The notes under the pieces: generated by a model
What the model saw: only the letters and a program-made list of their open reading frames with translations
Database searches by the model: none
What the model was told of the DNA's origin: nothing
Shown: positions 8,585 through 19,879 of the stretch, piece by piece
Numbering within the stretch: the first letter of the stretch is position 1
How the letters are laid out: every line of letters starts with the position of its first letter
Made by a program: the position numbers and the translations under genes
Source: Hortaea werneckii
Lineage: Eukaryota > Ascomycota > Dothideomycetes > Mycosphaerellales > Teratosphaeriaceae
Direction of reading: 5' to 3'
Length of the DNA: 64,000 bases
Assembly (NCBI GenBank): GCA_037044905.1
Contig: JBAOKB010000101.1
Location: 1 to 64,000, forward strand

Positions 8585-11032
8585 ATGGGTTCGCAACAAC
8601 TAGCTGACAACATGCGACAGCCTGAGCACGCAAGTCCCACGGCCGGTTCGACCTCGAGGCGGCGCACGGGCGGTCAGCAACTGTCACAAGCAACGCCTCA
8701 TCTTTCACACAAGCAGCAGGATCTTCTCTTGGCGGCACTGAACTCGCAGCTGGACAAGACCAAACAACAACCGATACATCACGCACACTACGAAGTCTCG
8801 GACGATACGGCCGCACATCATCCCAGTTTGGCCTCGGCGCAGCCGTTGCTACCGACCATGAACGGCGACAACACGAATGGGCTGTACATCAGCCCGCAAG
8901 ATGCTGCGCTCGATAATCTGAACGACGACTTCACGCCCGACCTCGACTACTTCGATGGCGACAATTTCGACTTCGACAATGCAGATCTAGGCGGTGAGAT
9001 GATCGGCGCGTTGCCAGGCGGCGAAGGGAATGAGAAACGGAAAAGCCCCGACGAGCGTGACGAGTTTGATGAAACGGAGCCCAAGAGGCAGGAAACATTG
9101 GATGGGGAGAAGGGCTCGAAGAAGCCGGGCAGGAAGCCTTTGACGAGCGAGCCAACCACGGTAAGCCCTCCACTGAAGATGCGAATGCGCGCAGGTCTGG
9201 TGCGAGTGATGAAGTAGCAGCTGACTGTGGAACAACTAGAAACGGAAAGCTCAGAACCGAGCAGCCCAGCGCGCCTTTCGCGAGCGGAAAGAAAAGCACC
9301 TCAAGGACCTTGAAACCAAGGTGTCGGAGTTGACCAAGTCATCGGAAGCAGACAAGCACGAGAACGGCCTTTTAAAGGCGCAAGTCGAGCGTTTGCAAGT
9401 CGAGCTGCGCGAGTATAGGAAGCAGCTTTCGCTCAACGCAAGCACCGGCGGTGCTCGCAGCTCTCCACCTCTCAATGCATACACTGGACAGAATAATCGT
9501 AGCATGAACGGGCCATCAGTCGGCAATGACAGCTTCCAGTTCGATTTCCCCAAGTTTGGTGCACTACCAGGCTCCGCTATCTTTGGTGGCACCCAGCAAC
9601 CGCGCCAAAGCAACGCCAATGGTGTAGTCAACCGCGCGAGCGCCTCGCCACCCGTCATGAGACAGTCTCCCTCGCTTATGACCGGCGAACCCGCCGGCCT
9701 GCCCTCGCAACCCAAACGGGAGAACAGCGGCAGCAGCCACGGCATGAGCCCTGCGACAGGATCACCCTCCAACACCGGTATCCAGAGCAAGGTCAGCGCA
9801 TCCAGTTACGCCAACGCGATGCCTTCCGTCGGCTATAGCAGCGTCAATAACATGCACGGCTTCGCGTCTACTCTGCCTCAAATGGGAGGCGATAACTCAT
9901 TTGGTGACCTCTTCAGTCCAGGACTCCTGAAGACCGCGAACATGGGCAGTAGCAACTATTTCGACAACAGACAGCAATCACAGCAATCGATGGCCGGACG
10001 CAAGCCCCAGCAAAACAGCTACGACTCGTATAGCGGCGGCGAAAGCACTGCAGGCTTGAATCGTGTCTTCCAGTTCAATAGCGGGAGCAGTGCAAGCGAC
10101 AGTACTTCGCCAAGCACGAGCTCTGGAAGCCAATGGAATGGCAATGGCCCAAATAGCTCTTGTGGCACTTCGCCAGAACCATCACATGGCAGTCCAGCGA
10201 ACAAAGATCAGGCACATGGAGGCGTCAATGACAGAGCCAACTCTCACAAAGGTTCGAATGCCTCAGACCAACAGAGTGTTGCCCAGCAATATCAGCCAAA
10301 TAGCAACTCTGGCGTCACGTTCACAGGCAACAATTTCGACTTCGGCATGCCTTCCAATGGCTCTTTTGACCCTTTGCTCTATGGAGACTATAGAGACAAC
10401 AGGGATGCTGCTGGGAACACCGACTTCTCCACCGCCTTCTTCGACGATGCGCTCAATCCCGCTCCATATGACTATGGCTCACCCAGCAACCTGTTCGGCA
10501 TTCTCCAGAGTCCTCAGCAGACCCACGCAACGCTCCCGTCCAATCAACAAGGAGCGAATGCAACAACGCCGAGCAGGAATCTCATGGCAGAGGTTGAGAA
10601 GACACGCGATGGCGGTGATGAGGATCTCGGCTTGCCGGCTACTCAGCCGAAGACAGAAAGGTCAGGGGGCAAATTGATCTCCTGCAACAACATCTGGTAA
10701 GTAAACTCGCATCGGCAGGCCTGCTGCGGCCGCACTAACATAGCTCCAGGAACCAACTGCAATCTAACCCTGATTTCCAAAATGGTACTTTCGACCTCGA
10801 CTCGCTCTGCTCGGAGCTTCGGGCCAAGGCAAAGTGCTCGGAAAGCGGTGTCATGGTCGATCAAGACCACGTGGACGCCACGCTCAGGAAGCTGGGCAAG
10901 AAAGATGACACGGGGAAGTTCGTCCCTGCAAACGGCCCTATGCCCAGTGACGTGCCTCACTTGATGTTTGAGCAGGACAGCTGGGACAACGTGCTTCAGA
11001 GGATGGGTGGTGGCAACAACATGGGTTTCTAA
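8585..11032 (+). CDS. YAP1: AP-1-like bZIP oxidative stress regulator Yap1
   Basis: Three exons: 8585-9160, 9240-10696 and 10750-11032, giving 771 residues. The first intron falls just before the bZIP. Exon 2 opens with the basic region KRKAQNRAAQRAFRERK (193-209) followed by a leucine zipper. A single-cysteine N-terminal redox region (SSCGTSPEPS, Cys500) and a C-terminal cysteine-rich domain (Cys674 in SCNNIW, Cys698 in LCSEL, Cys707 in KCSESG) match filamentous-fungal Yap1/AP1. In the family, peroxide-driven disulfides between the two regions mask a nuclear export signal, so the factor accumulates in the nucleus and induces thioredoxin, glutathione and drug-efflux genes. The second intron (GTAAGT, 53 bases) splits the codon for Trp678. 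The start ATG has a GACCATGG context. Confidence 0.93.
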
Positions 11033-12419
11033 ATACCGCGTCCCTTTCCATGACGAAATCCATTTGGCTGGCTTTCTATAGCGCAAGGTGTGAAGGCAAC
11101 ATTGGCGTCACGCGGAATTCTAAAGGGCGGGCTAGGAAAAGCTTGGAGTAGGAACTTCTATTTGACCAGAGGGAACAAAGTATGGGCGCTCGTTACAGGT
11201 GTATAAGGTACCGGCGTTTTGGAGACAATTGGAAAAGTGAATCAAGTGGAACACCACTGGCTGTCGGAGACTCGAGGCACACGAGACGGCCAAGCAAGCA
11301 ATATGTATGCTATGAATGAAGAACAAGCAACTCCCGTTTGTGTATCGCAGAATAATCCTTCTTCCTCAAGATGCGCGTTTTGCATAGCCCTCAACTAGCC
11401 CTCAACGAGACTGTAAGCTTCGTAGATTGTGTGTCAGCGGGTGTCTAGGAAGTTAGTCCTTACCGGGTTCAACAACGGATTTACATATCGCTTCGGCCAA
11501 AAACACTGTCGCATCTCCAAATTTGTGTAGCGCGCGCGCAATCCGACAAGGACCTCTACACTAGCTAATGTAGACCTAATACTATAGAAAGGGTTAGGGC
11601 TAGAGTTAGGGTTTTTCTCTTCGACATACACAGATACTTTCCCTGTCGAAAGATAGCGATTCTAAAGATAAAAGTAGTACTAACGCGCCGGTATACGTCG
11701 ACTTTCGTAGGCTTGTTAGATTGCGCGCGCGCTGCACAAATCCGGAGGTACGACAGTGTTTTTGGCCGCTACGGTATAGAAACGCTATATCTCCAAGTGG
11801 GCAGAATGCAGCTTGCATGGCCATGTTTTCATGCGGGTGTGAATGTTGCGCTTCGCCACCTACTTTCTCGTCATTTGATGTAACGCGATTGCTACCAACT
11901 TTTGCTTTCGGCCATAATCTCGTGCAGACATCAGAGAATGCCGCCGACTTCGTTAATATGTTCGTCATTTCATCCGGGCGACGCCGCGAGGCGTCTTTCC
12001 GTCTCCAGCCCTCATCGTTCTGCCGCCCAGCAACCTCGTTTCGCCTCCTCAGAGAGTTCTTCTCTCCACTTGCTGCTCCATTACTATCCGTGCAGTCGTT
12101 GCAACAAGGCACAGAGCTGCCCTCTCAGATTGGCCGGCTTCCGGCTTTGTAGGGCGCTGGCGGGCTCACTAGATGCTTTGGATACTAGGTCTGCCTATGT
12201 CACCTTCCCAGATTCTTATTGGCCGTCTTCCATCTCCAAATTGATATCATCAGACGCTGCGAGAGACAGTCCAGCCTAAACAGCCGGGTCGGGCATAGCT
12301 CGCAGCCTCGAGTAGATATCGTGTGGAAATGCATTTTCACCCAGAACTCTGTCTGAAAGTCCCAGTCCTTAGCATAGGCAGTGATATCCGCCCAAGCAAA
12401 GTACAAGAGCGAACGACAG
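11033..12419. other. Gene-poor region with decayed inverted-repeat element
   Basis: No convincing gene. It contains the inverted repeat at 11494-11768 annotated separately. Short open frames here translate to low-complexity or unrecognised peptides, and two of them arise simply because the inverted repeat is read from both sides. Confidence 0.6.
11494..11768. mobile_element. Decayed inverted-repeat (MITE-like) element
   Basis: Arms 11494-11542 and 11720-11768 are 49-base inverted copies, 44/49 identical, and all five differences are transitions. Weak similarity continues outward for about 15 bases. The 177-base centre includes telomere-like GGGTTAGGG units at 11591-11611. No transposase is present. 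Target duplications were not identified, so the mobile nature is inferred from structure alone. Confidence 0.55.
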
Positions 12420-12680
12420 CTATTTCGACCAATAGAGCACCAGCACCGCAGGACCAACAGAGAAAAACAGATGTAACCACGGCTCCAGTCCCTTTTCTCC
12501 GACCAGCCATTGATACGCTGCAACTGAAGGCAATCCACACGCCGCGTGCAGAGGCAACCAAACCATGATGGAGGTGATGTTGAGGTGCGAACATAAGAGG
12601 ACCACGAGGACGTGCAGGAGGATGCTGAGCTCGGTGCATACGAAGATGCTGAGCCAGCGTTGGGTCTGGGATACTGGCAT
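12420..12680 (-). CDS. Hypothetical small three-helix membrane protein
   Basis: An 86-residue frame with three hydrophobic stretches (about 9-32, 36-58 and 66-84) separated by short polar loops. Tryptophans occur at helix ends, as in real membrane proteins. I do not recognise a family. There is no strong evidence of expression, the frame lies in an otherwise gene-poor stretch, and it could be a chance hydrophobic frame or an exon of a larger gene. Confidence 0.25.
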   Translation of the reverse strand: MPVSQTQRWLSIFVCTELSILLHVLVVLLCSHLNITSIMVWLPLHAACGLPSVAAYQWLVGEKGLEPWLHLFFSVGPAVLVLYWSK

Positions 12681-13244
12681 GGTCTGTCTAATGATTTTGC
12701 AGATAGGTTTCGCGTCTCAATAGTGCAGACGGAAGTGAAGCTCATGGATCTACAGCTGTCGAGTTGAAGTTGTAAGGCACAGTACAAACTCGGTCGTTAG
12801 GTTTAGACTGTCCGCGGAGGCACAATCCAGTCCAACCGCAACGGATTGCACTAGCTATTCCCTCTTTCCGAGGTATCTACTGGCCTCATGAAAGTGACGC
12901 TGATCACAAAAGTCTATCAGGTCCCATTGCCCATTCATCTGAGCCTGTCAGGTCGCCAGCATTGATGGCGATTTACAGAGAAGTCGGCTAGTGGAGGAGA
13001 AAAGTTCCCTGAGACAACATAAAGCCATCTGTTATCCCAACCGAGCTGACCAGAAGTACAAGTGATGAGAGCAAGCTGATGGGCATCAGCCCAAGAAGAC
13101 TTTACGAGATACACAACTTGACTGGAAAAATGACCATTTCATCCAGCTCAGTTCATCAAACCCCGACGCCAAACTACACCCGATCCCAGAATCCATAGTC
13201 ATTACTCGCACCATGCAAAATTCATAGCCGTGCGGCTTCTACCC
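12681..13244. other. Intergenic, 3' side of SNF2 gene, nothing seen
   Basis: About 560 bases with no open frame of interest and no repeat noticed. It probably includes the 3' untranslated region of the minus-strand SNF2 gene. Confidence 0.5.
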
Positions 13245-16200
13245 CTACCACCTGCGTCCATAAACATCATGCTCCACATACCTCGCCTTGCCCGGCTTCA
13301 ACCCTCTATCCCTCCTGTCCGCCGTTGTCCCACCACCACTTCCACTTCCACCTTCACCACCAGCACCACCCGTACTAGTCCTAGGCGAATCGGCCGACCC
13401 ATCCAGAACCCTCTGCTCGCCACCAAACTTCCGCCACATCTCGCGATCGTCCTCATCGTGCCCGCCGGCACTGTGCTCAGCATCGTGCTTGAACAGGCCC
13501 AAGATCTCCTGCATGGAGAGTTTGCCGACCTTGTTCCCAGCGCCCTCGATAGCGGCCTTCGCTAATTCGCGCTTACGCTCCTGCAGAGCCAGAATCCGCT
13601 CTTCGACCGTGTTGCGGACGGTGAGACGGAAGACCTTGACGTCGACGGTTTGGTTCAGACGGTGGACGCGGTCGATGGCTTGTTCTTCGACGAAAGGGTT
13701 CCAGAAGGGTTCGAGGATGACGACGCGGCTGGCGGCTGTGAGGTTGAGGCCAAGGGAGCCGCATTTGAGAGAGCAGAGGAGGACGCGGGTTTTAGGGTCG
13801 TTGCGGAGGGCGTGCAGGGCGGCTTCGCGGGCGTCGTTGCGCATGGAGCCGTCGTAGCGGACGTAGCGGACGCCTTGTTGGTGGAGGTGGGGTTGGATGA
13901 GATCCAGCATGGTGGTGAATTGGGAGAAGACGATGGTTTTGTGCTCGGGGGTTTCGGTGTGGAGGATGCGGAGGAGATGGCGGACTTTGGTGGAAGGCTT
14001 TTGCTTGCCTCCAGGCGAAGGACCCATGAAGCTGCCTTCGTCGTCGCTTTCAGCTTCAGGGACGTGGTCTTCTTCTTCGGAGGCTTCGATTTCTGAAGAG
14101 TCGGGAACTGCTGTGGGCTTGCGCGGGTGCGTTCGAGCTCGTGACGGTGTATCGTCCGGCTCATCATCACTCAGACTCCTCTCGGAATCAATACTGTTGA
14201 GCGTCTCGCCACCACCTTCGGCATCCTCATCATCAGTGCCACCGGCTTTGCCCAGATCAATCTTCTGTTCCGGGCCATCTGCAATCCACTCGCCTTCTTC
14301 CTCCTCATCACTATCCTCCGGCAACTGATGCGCCTTGCGCTTCGGCTTGACTTCCTTCTTTGCTTTCTTCTGCGTCGCTTTCTTGCCACCCTTCTTCGCC
14401 CCAATCTCCTTGCACATCTCTTCGCACTCTCCGCATCGTTTTTCCTCGCCAGGGGCCAGCTTCGCCTGACACACCTCACAGTCGGCCTGTACGCTCACAC
14501 CGCCCATCAGAGCAGCCAAATCGTCCATCCCGTCACCTCCGCTCTTCTGCTGGCTTTGAGTATTTCCGCCTGTCGTCATTGCATCCTTGTCCTTGTTCAT
14601 AGCGAGTTCGATCAGATGCGGATGGTTGCACGCTTGTCTAAGCCTCAACAGTAGTACCAAGGCTCCGATGTAGTCAGTTTTCTGACCCTCCTTCATCATT
14701 TCGTTCAGGCGCTTGTCGGCGCGGTCTTGGAGCTTGGTGTAGAACGCCTGTTCTTCCGGGCCGAATTCGCAATCTACGGTCAATACTTCGCGCTTGACGA
14801 TCTGCATGCCACCAGTCTTCTTCTCTGCCCCCTCGCCACCTTTCGATTTGCCACCGAAGTTGAGAGCGCCGTCCTTCTTCAAGATATCCTTAGTCCTACG
14901 CTTCATGAAAGCACGTAGGAAGAACTGCAGCCGCTTCATCGCCAGGCCACCTCTGCCAGCTTTCATCGGCTGCGTGATCTGAGCCTTCCAGTTGCCAAGC
15001 TCGCAGTACGGCTTGATTCTCAAGAACTTGATCAAACTTTGTAGCTCGTCGAGGTTGTTCTGCATTGGCGTACCGGTCAAACACCATCGATACCAGCTTT
15101 CCAGTCCACAGCAGGCAAGCGTTGACTTGGCATTTCTGTTCTTGATGCTATGCGCTTCGTCCAACATAATGCGGTACCAGTGTACGCCGAAGCAACCAAC
15201 ACGGGGACCATTAGCGACAGCCATATTCGACCCAGCAAACTCGGAGGTGAGGGTTTGGTAAGTAGTGACGACCACATCGTACTTCTTCAACTCGTTGCTG
15301 GACTTCGTTCGCGAAGGACCATGGTGGACAAGGACCTTCAAAGCATGACTGGGAAGGACTTTGGTCTTGACTTCGTCTTCCCACTGCTTGATCAGAGCCA
15401 GAGGGGCAACAACAAGCGTCCCCTTGCCTACCTCTTTTCCTGGTAGCTTCTGCTTGGGATGCTCGGGCTTCGCATCGGGTGGTGGTCGTGAATTCGTTAA
15501 CATGAGAGCGACGGACTGCACAGTCTTCCCGAGACCCATGTCATCCGCCAGAATACCGCCGTGAGGAAGGACGCCATTCTTCTTGCGCTGACCAATTTCT
15601 TTATCAATCATCCAGCTTACACCGTCAACCTGATGCGGTAGCAGCTTTACGGAAAGACCCTCAACTGTACCATCTTCCTCTTCCTCTTCCTCCTCTGCTG
15701 CTGGCTCCTCCGATTTTGAGGGTTCGTCTTTCTTGTCTTCCTTCACCGAAAGCCCAGCCAGCTTATCGGCTAAGCTCTTTGCCTCTTTCTCCTTCCCATC
15801 CTGTGCCGCCTTCTTAGCGCGTCGCCTCAGACGTGTGCTACCCTTGTCTTCCTCGTCGTCGAAAGCACCCTCGAGTAGATTCTTGATGTTGTCGTTGGCT
15901 TGTCCGGCATCAACGTACATGTACGGGTCAGGAGCGCCGAACTTCCCACTGTCCTGGCGTAGAGCAGCGTCGGGATCGAAGCCGTCTTCGTCTCCATCGT
16001 TGTTCTTGGTGAGATCAATGACTGGTTTCGGCGGTTGGTAGGGCTGATAGTAGGTGTTCGCGCCTAGCGAGGAGAACTGAGGTCGTGAAGGAGGGTAGGA
16101 TGTGACTGGAGCGGCATTTGTTGGCTTCGCGACCGGCTGAGCGGAGTTGGTAGGATGCTGGAACGGCCGCTGGTAGGGAGGATTCGAAGCGTGCGGCAGC

Positions 16201-16934
16201 TGGACATTACCGCCGTAGGTCTGTTGTCTACTGGAGGCCTGCACGGGAGCTTGTCCTGGTACTGGTACCGGAATAGGCTGCGGCTTCTGGCCAGGGAGAT
16301 AGAACGGCCTACGATCTACAGGTGCTGGCAGACTACCGAACGCATCCGCTCCTCCTGCTGCGCCTGCTTGGGCCTGTCTCGCGGCAGAAGACATGAAAGC
16401 TTGTTGCTGTCGCTGTCGCTGCTGTGGCGACGGCTTCTTTTTGGGGACGAACAGACTCGGTTGAGGACGTTGCTGGGGGCGTGGCGGTTGTTGTTGCTGC
16501 TGCTGCTTGAGCGGGTTGCGCATCGGACTGGCATGGCCGAATTCCGGGTGCGGCAGAGGTGTTGCCTTGAGAGGTTCGACGGCATCGTCAGAGCGAGCAG
16601 GATGACTCTGCTGCTGCTGGTGGTTTGGCAATGGTGACTGCATTCTGGTGCTGATGTTCGCGAGGGGTTCGCGGTTGTGCTTGGTGGGCGACGGATTCTG
16701 GGCGGAAGAGGTCTGATTCGGGTCGCGTTCTCTGACCATGTCGATGTCGGGAGAAGACCAGAGCGCGCTGGGAGAAGAAAGCGAAAGTTCGGATGGGTGG
16801 TCAGAATGAATCTCTACCGAATGCGCCGACAGATGAGGATTTACACCGTCCTGCGATGCGAAAGTCGGCTTGGTCGGCGAAGCGAGAGTGTTGACTGGAC
16901 GGAAACCTCTTCGCGGTTGTTGACTGCTGGTCAT
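13245..16934 (-). CDS. SNF2-family ATPase (Rad5/Rad16/Uls1-like)
   Basis: A 1,229-residue intronless protein starting at MTSSQQPRRG. The open frame continues 58 codons upstream, but that part looks like leader sequence. The first 400 residues are proline/glutamine-rich and disordered. The SNF2 ATPase begins with LLPHQVDGVSWM, has GLGKT at 467-471 and the DEAH box at 592-595, and is followed by the SNF2 C-terminal helicase half (FSQFTTMLDLI, QAIDRVHRLNQT). A Cys-rich insert (CEVCQAKL, RCGECEEMC) and a long acidic stretch separate the two halves, where Rad5/16 relatives carry a RING; a full RING is not obvious. Likely a nuclear DNA-translocating remodeller. The exact orthologue is uncertain. 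Confidence 0.85.
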   Translation of the reverse strand: MTSSQQPRRGFRPVNTLASPTKPTFASQDGVNPHLSAHSVEIHSDHPSELSLSSPSALWSSPDIDMVRERDPNQTSSAQNPSPTKHNREPLANISTRMQSPLPNHQQQQSHPARSDDAVEPLKATPLPHPEFGHASPMRNPLKQQQQQQPPRPQQRPQPSLFVPKKKPSPQQRQRQQQAFMSSAARQAQAGAAGGADAFGSLPAPVDRRPFYLPGQKPQPIPVPVPGQAPVQASSRQQTYGGNVQLPHASNPPYQRPFQHPTNSAQPVAKPTNAAPVTSYPPSRPQFSSLGANTYYQPYQPPKPVIDLTKNNDGDEDGFDPDAALRQDSGKFGAPDPYMYVDAGQANDNIKNLLEGAFDDEEDKGSTRLRRRAKKAAQDGKEKEAKSLADKLAGLSVKEDKKDEPSKSEEPAAEEEEEEEDGTVEGLSVKLLPHQVDGVSWMIDKEIGQRKKNGVLPHGGILADDMGLGKTVQSVALMLTNSRPPPDAKPEHPKQKLPGKEVGKGTLVVAPLALIKQWEDEVKTKVLPSHALKVLVHHGPSRTKSSNELKKYDVVVTTYQTLTSEFAGSNMAVANGPRVGCFGVHWYRIMLDEAHSIKNRNAKSTLACCGLESWYRWCLTGTPMQNNLDELQSLIKFLRIKPYCELGNWKAQITQPMKAGRGGLAMKRLQFFLRAFMKRRTKDILKKDGALNFGGKSKGGEGAEKKTGGMQIVKREVLTVDCEFGPEEQAFYTKLQDRADKRLNEMMKEGQKTDYIGALVLLLRLRQACNHPHLIELAMNKDKDAMTTGGNTQSQQKSGGDGMDDLAALMGGVSVQADCEVCQAKLAPGEEKRCGECEEMCKEIGAKKGGKKATQKKAKKEVKPKRKAHQLPEDSDEEEEGEWIADGPEQKIDLGKAGGTDDEDAEGGGETLNSIDSERSLSDDEPDDTPSRARTHPRKPTAVPDSSEIEASEEEDHVPEAESDDEGSFMGPSPGGKQKPSTKVRHLLRILHTETPEHKTIVFSQFTTMLDLIQPHLHQQGVRYVRYDGSMRNDAREAALHALRNDPKTRVLLCSLKCGSLGLNLTAASRVVILEPFWNPFVEEQAIDRVHRLNQTVDVKVFRLTVRNTVEERILALQERKRELAKAAIEGAGNKVGKLSMQEILGLFKHDAEHSAGGHDEDDREMWRKFGGEQRVLDGSADSPRTSTGGAGGEGGSGSGGGTTADRRDRGLKPGKARYVEHDVYGRRW

Positions 16935-17357
16935 ATCATCTCCCAGACCTGGACAAGAGAGTAGCAGGTAGTGGTTTCGTGTGGAGCCCACTGTAACGCC
17001 TACTAGGTAGCACACATGTGGCTGATACCTTAACCTTGAAAGCTGAAGGTAAACAATTTCTAGCGTCATAGCAACCGCCGCATCGGTCAATCCCCGGCTA
17101 AATTCCACTATGTATTACAGCCGGCAGCCTACTGCACAGCTGCATCCATCGCGCTTACAACCGCATAAATATAGTAAAAGAGGCGAGTGAATTCGTCTGC
17201 GGGCGTGCATACCCACACTCGGTACACGATTCCATATGGAAACCCTTCTTTCGGTAGAGACGGTACAGCACAGTAGGTCGTCACTCTCGGCCACCCCATG
17301 GCGCCCACTGCTGGAGCATTCATGATGCACTATCTTCGTGGAGAAAGAAATTAAACC
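16935..17357. promoter_or_regulatory. Divergent promoter, SNF2 gene / HET gene
   Basis: 423 bases between two head-to-head starts. An AT-rich CATAAATATAG stretch at about 17164-17174 could serve as a TATA-like element for either gene. No other feature is seen. Confidence 0.45.
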
Positions 17358-19348
17358 ATGAATCTCACCCGCTGGAAGAGTCCCTCCTACCGCTATCAGG
17401 ACATCCCCAACTTCCATTACCCACCTCTCAAAAGCTCAAAGACAGGCATCCGTCTCGCCGTCATCCAACCAGGCACTGGTTCCACAGCCCTTAGTATCAA
17501 GTTAATCGACTCCTTCGTCACGGGACCCAAAGACAACCTAGTCCCCTATGATGCTCTCTCCTATACATGGGGCACAGGCCCGCGCAGCAAGCACATCCTC
17601 TGTAATGGCAAGCGTATGCAGGTCACCGAGACTCTTTTAGCTGCACTGCATCGCTTCCGTCGCCCGCACCATGAAGTCACGTTATGGATTGATCAGATCT
17701 GCATTTGCCAGGAGCGAGTGAAAGAACGCAACCAGCAGGTGCAGATGATGGGTGACATTTTCAAAGGTAAGAGATCACAACAAGTAGAACACGCATTGCC
17801 GACTGCTCATTGGTCGCAGGCGCACGCAAAGTCATCGTTTGGCTCGGTGAGGACTGCGAAGACAGTCGTGCTGGCATGCAACTTGCCCGACAGCTGTGTG
17901 CAGTGGCAAAGAAGCCCCATGTCTACAGTCTCGACGTAGGTGATCTCGAGACTCATGGTCTGCCGAAACAAGGCCATAAGAGGTGGAGAGCACTGGCAGC
18001 CATCTTGCAAAGACCGTGGTTCTGGCGCACCTGGGTGGTCCAGGAAGTAGTCCTCAATCCAAATGTTGAGCTTGTACTAGGGGCGGCTGCCATGACTTGG
18101 GACGAGTTTGAATCAGTCGTGGGCCTGTTAGAAGGCCCAGCACCAAGTATCTGGCAGCCAGATCAAGTCATCTCTGCCTCAGAATTGCCTTTTGCCCGCA
18201 TAAATCGGATTCGAAAACGACACCGACGATTGCTCGACGCAAGGAGAGACAGTGCGTCCACGGGTCCCGCGAATCTCTCCAATCTTCAATCAGAGCAATC
18301 CCAATTGGACGAGGATGTAGATCACCCCGATATCCTAGAACTCCTTCTCATGTCAAGAGGCCTAGGAGCCACTGATCCACGGGATAAGATCTACGCCTTA
18401 CTGGGCTTGAGCAAGCACGACATTGAGCCCGACTACTCACAATCACCAGAAAGCATCTTCATCGACTTCGCACTGCAGACGCTCGGCGTAGCCACGAACA
18501 AAGTCGCCAAACTCGAAGCCATCGACGGCGACCCCCCACTCGCTTCAGACCGCGACTTTCGCCGGGCAATCCTCCTACTCTCCTGCGCAGGTCGGCAGAA
18601 CCAAAGCCTGAACCTTCCATCATGGGTTCCAGACTGGACGACCACTCTAGCCTCACGACCGCTGATCTTCGGGCTGAATGACAGCCGATACAGCGCCGGA
18701 GGCGACCGCTTAGGCGTGTTCGATTGGAAATACGAGACCGGACTGCACCTGAGCGGGATCCTCCTCGACACGGTCCAAGTCGCTGGGAGTGTACGACTTG
18801 ACTTTGACGCGCAGCAGTCAAACGCCAGTAACAACGCTACCGACTATCATGCACTCATCGCCCAATGGTGGCAAGAAGCACACCAGCTATCCCGCGAACG
18901 CATCGACACCTCACCGGGCAGCACCCCATACACGGACGCCTTCGAACGGATGCGACGACGACTCTACCTCTGCAGACACGGGTACTACGTTGGGGAGTCC
19001 TTACAGCACATGCAGCATCGACGGGGGAGTCTACTAGATGACAGCGAGGGTAACCCCTCGGCTCCGAATGCTACGCACAGTGCGATACAGACACTCACCC
19101 TGGGACCGACGAGGGGGAGGGTGATGTTCGTGACGTCCACGGGATTCCTCGGACTGGCGCCGTATGGTGCGAGAGAAGGGGATGTAGTGTTCGTCGTTCG
19201 TGGGATAGACGTACCGTTGGTTTTGAGAGCGGATGGTGATGATAAAGCTTCTTATGAGCTGATCGGCGATTGTTATGTACAAGGGGTCATGGAGGGGGAA
19301 GCCTTGGAGATGCGGGAACTTGTGGCTTTGGAAGTCATTGTACGCTGA
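17358..19348 (+). CDS. HET-domain (heterokaryon incompatibility) protein
   Basis: Two exons, 17358-17766 and 17820-19348, giving 645 residues. The 53-base intron (GTAAGA...GCAG) lies inside the HET domain. HET motifs are visible: YDALSYTWG, LWIDQICICQ, then VQMMGDIFKG joined across the intron to ARKVIVWLGED. The C-terminus has the usual family ending around GDCYVQGVMEGEAL. HET proteins act in non-self recognition between fungal hyphae and can trigger cell death of mixed cells; the partner and specificity of this one cannot be read from sequence. It lies 10 kb from a HeLo-NACHT gene, another incompatibility-type architecture. Confidence 0.9.
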
Positions 19349-19879
19349 GGACTGATCTTGTAGGTATCAAGGTATGAGGGTACATGCTCTATCTTCTGCA
19401 CTCCGTATGCCGTTTAGAGTTCCAATTAGACTCAGATGGCGTCAAGTGTGTGGGATTTAGTGATTTTCAAGTTGGCTAAGTGAGAGCTTGTTTCGTATGA
19501 AAATGCACAACAGAATTCTGACGGTGACGTACCTGCTTGTGTGATTCATTAGTTCTCTGCACGTTCTCTCCGTTTCTGCAATCAGTTGTCTGCATGTATC
19601 TAGCTCGGATAGATCATCCCTTTTGCCGGATGCGCTGGCGTCCTGATCTTTCTCCATCTACGGGCGAGTTCTGTGACCAAAATATCATGTACCATTTCAT
19701 AAATTTGTCGAACTTTCGCTACGTGAGCACTAGGTGCATATCATCCAATGAATTTACGTGAACTCATGACGCACACTCAGCCGACTGGAGCAATAAAAGC
19801 AGTGCAATTATACCCTCGCTCGCGGTACCAAAAGTTTGCCGATGAAAATGTCCCGTTGACCAAAAATTCACCTCTCAAA
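19349..19879. other. Convergent intergenic region, nothing seen
   Basis: 531 AT-richer bases between the 3' ends of the HET gene and the Zn2Cys6 regulator gene. Only short unrecognised frames occur. It probably holds both terminators. Confidence 0.5.

Noticed and set aside
11434..12152. Two opposite-strand frames with similar peptides (RQCFWP motif)
   Set aside because: The similarity comes from reading the two arms of the inverted repeat; it does not indicate a duplicated gene.
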